Shown here in pieces: positions 62,979 to 64,000 of a DNA stretch of 64,000 nt. Each line of letters opens with the position of its first letter. The first letter of the stretch is position 1. This DNA is from Tetracentron sinense. Lineage: Eukaryota; Streptophyta; Magnoliopsida; Trochodendrales; Trochodendraceae. The stretch is taken from assembly GCA_015143295.1 (NCBI GenBank), contig CM026565.1, positions 32,620,052 through 32,684,051 of the forward strand, given 5' to 3'. The translations under genes and the position numbers were made by a program. The notes under the pieces are model-generated. The model made no database searches and was not told where the DNA came from. It saw nothing but the letters and a program-made list of their open reading frames with translations.

Positions 62979-63820
62979 TTTTAGAAATGTTATTTATATT
63001 AATACTAAATAATATTTTTAACTTTTTTTTAACATAGATTGTAATAATTTTTAATTTATATAATTAATAAGTTAAGATATAATAATAACTACAAAATTTT
63101 AGTTAAAAGTAGAAACTCTGATCTAACTTTCTATTCTTGTATTATAATTTATAATAAACATTTTTATTAAAATCATAAACAATTAAACAAAAATGATTTT
63201 GTGAATCAAGATTGAGCCAACCTGAGCTCGGCTCGGCTCGGCTCAAATAAAATCTGAGCTCGAACTCAATCAAGCTTGTTCAAGCCAAGCACAAGCCAAA
63301 ACATTCAAGCTTGAATCAAGCTCAAGCCGAGTTCGAGCATGTTCAAGCCAATCTTAAATTTGACCAAGCTCGGCTAAACCTAGCTCGAATACACACACCA
63401 CCATGCTATATGTCTTATTGGAATATGCTAATGCTGAATTATAAAATGGAGAAAATTCATAGATTCAAAGTGACGACTCGTTAAACTAATGTATGAGCAT
63501 ACTGATTATTTTGTATCAAATTGAATCAATCTCCAAAGAGACAGGCATGTATAGAATTTAGTGCACAGTTGGGATATGCACAGCTTACTTCTTGTAAATA
63601 GTTAACACATTCGACGTATCGAACATTGTCTAGGTTGCTGCGAGGACCATCATCAAAATCCGAACTAGATGACATGGAATGACTATTCGCAGATTCATGA
63701 AACCGTCTGGATCTCTCAGAACGCGGAAAAGTTGATGGCATATACAGAACATTAAGGTATGAATCAGCAGAAAGAGAATCATCCAAGATTGATGGTGCAC
63801 TTTTAGCCAAATGTTCGTAC
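32804..63820 (-). CDS. ZFYVE26/spastizin-like protein, C-terminal 456 codons (gene continues past the right edge)
   Basis: Ten minus-strand exons join in frame: 63820-63589, 62339-61974, 59517-59416, 58897-58766, 46422-46334, 45677-45595, 45451-45336, 43736-43651, 36121-36022, 32869-32804 (stop TAA). Key stretches are RYVECVNYLQE, YARQLMLGFMFRHGHYDDAC, DYGTIDDLCDLCVGYGAMPV, VIKKDHVAAGLCCIQLF, TKLVTKGSRGKSASEKLTEE, FGNPNDPETFR, AVDIYAGVAASLAERKKG, KVLACVVCGRLKSAFQIASR and ALPVLDMCKQWLAQY. They match what I recall of the plant protein annotated as zinc finger FYVE domain protein (Arabidopsis At2g25730 type, ~2,400 residues), the homologue of animal spastizin/SPG15. In animals spastizin works with spatacsin and AP-5 on late endosomes and lysosomes. 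The first exon begins with one base completing a codon from an exon outside the window. Introns are very uneven, from 143 bp to 12.3 kb. Confidence 0.87.
33961..34560 (+). pseudogene. trnM-CAU: Organelle-type trnM(CAU) copy in nuclear DNA, split by a MITE
   Basis: 33961-33985 (CTACTTAACTCAGTGGTTAG) and 34504-34560 (CTTTCATACGGC with anticodon CAT at 34521-34523, then CACTGGTTCAAATCCAATAG) match the plastid elongator trnM-CAU nearly base for base. The two halves are separated by a 518-bp hAT-type MITE inserted in the D-arm region. Just downstream TTAGATAC and GTATCTAA (about 34570-34595) form a hairpin like organelle 3' ends. The source may be plastid DNA or mitochondrial DNA carrying the plastid gene. 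It is no longer a functional tRNA gene. Confidence 0.82.
33986..34503. mobile_element. hAT-type MITE, TGTTTTAAAA family, inside trnM
   Basis: A 518-bp element with ends CAATGTTTTAAAACG and TTTTTAAAACACTA and a perfect 8-bp target duplication GTTAGGAT (33978-33985 and 34504-34511). The subterminal GAGGCGTTAGG and AAGCCTCTTGA words are typical of the GGCG/GCCTC repeats also seen at 39618. No coding sequence. Confidence 0.88.
35337..36000. repeat. 108-bp tandem duplication, second unit interrupted by a MITE
   Basis: Unit 1 (35337-35444) starts AGGTAAGGAACACCA. Unit 2 starts at 35445, is cut at 35489, and resumes at 35922 (GGTTGCGCTACATG) to about 36000. The duplication abuts the exon at 36022-36121 of the ZFYVE26-like gene. 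Confidence 0.85.
35490..35921. mobile_element. hAT-type MITE, GAGTCGACTCG-rich
   Basis: A 432-bp element with ends CATAGTATTAAAACTCGG and TTTTAAAACACTG, flanked by the 8-bp direct repeat GGTTGCGC (35482-35489 and 35922-35929). Subterminal CGAGTCGACTC and GAGTCGAGTC words surround an AT-rich core. Confidence 0.82.
36385..36580. repeat. Three 32-bp units, then a (GA)n microsatellite
   Basis: The unit AAGTACACATCAAATATTTT plus TCTTCAAAACT is repeated three times in 36385-36480. A GA dinucleotide run occupies 36545-36580. Both are intronic. Confidence 0.85.
36581..38191. other. Intronic stretch
   Basis: AT-rich intron sequence. The part at 37380-37720 is less AT-rich and may be an inserted fragment, but no protein or repeat end was recognised. 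Confidence 0.35.
38192..39005. mobile_element. hAT-like MITE, CAAGGTTTGAAAT family, copy 1, with internal tandem units
   Basis: An 814-bp element with ends CAAGGTTTGAAATTTCG and, read inward from the right, CAAGGTTTAAAATCCC. The flanks are ATGCAAAC (38184-38191) and ATTCAAAC (39006-39013), 8 bp with one mismatch. Inside, a ~104-bp unit starting TAACCTATTTAAACTAGA is repeated at 38593, 38698 and 38801. No coding sequence. Confidence 0.78.
40231..40475. mobile_element. MULE-like family copy nested in the hAT-type MITE
   Basis: The left end GGGATCATATGCAACCACCA and the right part GAGTTCAATTGCAATTAGAC mirror the termini at 18060-18569, with the internal GTCAACACATGTCC and AAGGGTTAAAAATTCTTAAC words in the same order. 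Target duplication not resolved. Confidence 0.6.
40572..40785. repeat. Fold-back element with TTTGACTATGTAGTCAAA arms
   Basis: Left arm CGAATTTGACTATGTAGTC and right arm ACATTTGACTACATAGTT form long inverted repeats. Inside are CACCCCTTTAACTATAGTTA and GTGAGTGAATCTTAACCAT. Resembles 16310-16530. Confidence 0.6.
41470..41996. repeat. GGGCAGGGTTAGGG fold-back with a GGATTA microsatellite
   Basis: The left part has AAAGGGCAGGGTTAGGG and the right part CCCTAACCCTGCCCT, giving inverted ends. TTAGGGTTAGGGTT and then about five copies of GGATTA occur at 41850-41900. The telomere-like words are short and interstitial. Confidence 0.55.
42686..42900. repeat. ~112-bp diverged tandem duplication
   Basis: GCAATAAATCCTACAAC followed by CCAACTATC/CCAATTATC, TCTGGATTGT and GGATGGGAG occurs twice (about 42690 and 42803). 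The minus strand stays open through both (42569-42865), but the open frame has no recognised family. Confidence 0.65.
43383..43406. repeat. Short perfect hairpin GCCCGTAGG/CCTACGGGC
   Basis: 9-bp perfect arms with a 6-nt loop in the intron next to the exon at 43651-43736. It may be a remnant of a MITE end. Confidence 0.5.
44326..44845. repeat. Two local tandem duplications in an intron
   Basis: A ~60-bp unit with TACATTTTCATGAATAAACA and TTAACCTTAAGCT is doubled at 44328-44410. A ~68-bp unit with AAATATGTCGACTTCTTTTT is doubled at 44703-44845. Confidence 0.75.
47370..47935 (-). mobile_element. 5'-truncated LINE (L1-type) 3' end
   Basis: Minus-strand reading gives DYLFLHC-like sequence, SQLGLPTPFGTSYPVSS, then AIWKERNSRVFEDSSSPFTR, the conserved end of plant L1 ORF2, in more than one frame. 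It ends in a short poly(A) (T run 47370-47377 on the plus strand). The reverse transcriptase is missing. Confidence 0.72.
48761..50185. mobile_element. hAT-like element, CAAGGTT family, copy 2 (1.4 kb)
   Basis: Ends CAAGGTTCAAAATCTCG and, inward from the right, CAAGGTTCCGAATATCG. The flanks are ACTACGAA (48753-48760) and ACTACCAA (50186-50193), 8 bp with one mismatch. Subterminal GATATCTCG/ATATTTCG words. The interior contains a doubled ~43-bp segment with CACTGAGTCGGTGAGTCC (49155-49240) in a GC-richer stretch that may be captured sequence, and three tandem units at 49538-49800. Confidence 0.78.
49538..49800. repeat. Three ~90-bp units with GGGTTAGTGAATCTTAACC
   Basis: The units run TTTAACCCTAAGGGTTAGTG, AATCTTAACCA, AGTTAAAGG and GGACACGTTAATT, then a T-rich spacer. 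They share the module found in the MULE-like family and in the fold-back at 40572. Confidence 0.75.
50861..52272. repeat. 161-bp tandem duplication, second unit interrupted by an element
   Basis: Unit 1 is 50861-51021 (CCATCAAACCAAACATATTC). Unit 2 starts at 51022, is cut after GAGTCA at 51120, and resumes at about 52205 (GTCACCTAGCAACC) to 52272. Confidence 0.82.
51121..52204. mobile_element. hAT-like MITE with AAGGC/AGGCG ends
   Basis: The left end TAAAGGCATCACCTCAGGCG and the right end, read inward, TTGTCAAGGCAACTAGAGGCG bound a ~1.08-kb segment. The flanking 8-mers TTGAGTCA and CTATGTCA match at 5 of 8 positions. The surrounding duplication fixes the boundaries better than the ends do. 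No recognised coding sequence. Confidence 0.65.
52616..56215 (-). mobile_element. LINE (L1-type) ORF2 copy, 5'-truncated, decayed
   Basis: On the minus strand: the region before the reverse transcriptase (RWKQKARTRWLNEGDQNTKF, 56100), fingers/palm (GPDGF-like near 55780; LINGSPEGYFISF and GLRQRDSLS near 55230), the catalytic box LQFVDDIMIF (55061-55092), thumb (PLGTDFKAKTVWDQVIKRF, 54800), the connection WKWRFG-like region (54490), WCGSTTLKDDFGNLF (53510), and a C-terminal zinc-knuckle-type region (CLHAEERADHLLLHF, 53100). The poly(A) end is the T run at 52616-52629. The endonuclease is absent. Several frame changes and an AT-rich interruption (about 53700-54250, with a doubled ~60-bp unit) show that it is inactive. 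Confidence 0.85.
56215..57044. mobile_element. CAAGGTT-family hAT-like element, inverted partial copy
   Basis: Its right end, read inward, is CATGGTTTGAAATTGCC, matching the family terminus. 56255-56380 is the reverse complement of 49885-50015 in copy 2 (TGTGTATTAACATC, AACATTTCC). The left side stops at the LINE boundary. A perfect hairpin with 15-bp arms GATATTTCGCCCTTT lies at 56844-56881. Confidence 0.65.
57200..58740 (-). mobile_element. Ty3/gypsy LTR retrotransposon fossil
   Basis: A broken minus-strand LTR element. A gag-like region (57464-57922) lies between two diverged LTR-like stretches that resemble each other (about 57200-57390 and 58376-58740). A primer-binding-site-like TTGGTATCAAAGG sits next to the inner edge of the upstream LTR (about 58362-58376). 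Most of pol is missing. LTR divergence suggests an old insertion. Outer limits are approximate. Confidence 0.65.
59648..59863. repeat. ~110-bp tandem duplication in an intron
   Basis: CTAGTCATGAAAATGA through GCATCCTCTTGAGATTGTTG to AGCTCTTGGTTGTGAC occurs twice in direct orientation (59648 and 59760). Confidence 0.85.
60412..61353. repeat. 489-bp direct duplication with internal sub-repeats
   Basis: AGATAAAGAGGTGTATTCAC at 60412 recurs as AGATAAAAAGGTGTATTCAC at 60901, and both units run to AAAAGAGGCAC. Each carries a GGGA-type microsatellite and two copies of a GGAACACTTACTTTTTGTTA block. It lies inside one intron of the ZFYVE26-like gene. Confidence 0.87.
62736..63389. mobile_element. GAGCTCGGCTCG-rich MITE-like element with an (AT)n core
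   Basis: It begins TAGGGCTGCACTC and ends near CTAGCTCGAA, with GCTCGGCTCG words in inverse orientation at both sides and an (AT)n run at 62934-62972. ACACACA flanks both ends, but this word is simple, so the target duplication may be chance. It lies in an intron. Confidence 0.55.
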
Positions 63821-64000
63821 CTACAATATCAGTTAATTTTGTCAGATTTTGCGCAATGTCTGAGATCAGAGGGGAAAAAAAGATAAAAATATATCACCAG
63901 TCAGCTTAATTTTTCCCTAGCAACTTATAAAATAAAAAAGAAAGAGTGGCAACCATCTTAGATAATGAAATCCTAAGACTTTTAACAATCATATAAAAAC

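Noticed and set aside
1-64000. CRISPR arrays, operons or bacterial mobile systems
   Set aside because: The window is plant nuclear DNA; the direct repeats are tandem duplications and microsatellites without spacer structure.

Overview
This is plant nuclear DNA from a flowering plant. The signs are a plastid filament protein with a transit peptide, a SnRK1-binding FLZ protein, a trihelix transcription factor, a broken PPR-DYW editing factor, large AT-rich introns and many small DNA transposons. The species cannot be fixed from the window. Exon boundaries below were read by eye from splice signals, reading phase and remembered family sequences; no search was run.

Layout. (1) 349-4750, minus: a complete MFP1-type gene in four coding exons (731 residues), with two related hAT-type MITEs in its first intron. 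(2) 4750-11690: gene-poor repeats, comprising a ~20-bp array, five hairpins of one consensus, a 180-bp tandem duplication, a Harbinger-type MITE and a broken PPR-DYW gene (9535-11098, plus). (3) 11688-13019, minus: a two-exon FLZ-domain gene with a further intron in its 5' leader. (4) 14000-26000: no host gene seen; nested MITEs, tandem repeats and palindromes, including a MULE-like MITE with a 9-bp target duplication that carries a second MITE. (5) 26504-27715, plus: a trihelix transcription factor with a long acidic tract and a possible alternative last exon 2.3 kb downstream (30018-30169). The gap between them holds a LINE remnant and a tRNA-derived SINE. (6) 32804-63820, minus: the last ten coding exons (456 codons) of a very large gene whose predicted protein matches the C-terminal part of the plant homologue of ZFYVE26/spastizin. 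Its N-terminal part lies beyond the right edge.

About half of the window is intron of that last gene. One intron alone is 12.3 kb and has collected two LINE pieces, several hAT-type elements, a broken Ty3/gypsy fossil and local tandem duplications.

The most unusual observations are: an organelle-type trnM(CAU) copy (plastid sequence) split by a hAT MITE with a perfect 8-bp target duplication; several MITE families recovered with clean target duplications; two cases where an element sits inside the second unit of a local tandem duplication; a three-level nest of elements at 39.6-41.4 kb; and a repeat module built around AACCATGGTT that recurs in many otherwise different elements. The genes look like independent housekeeping or regulatory loci; nothing suggests that they form one pathway.
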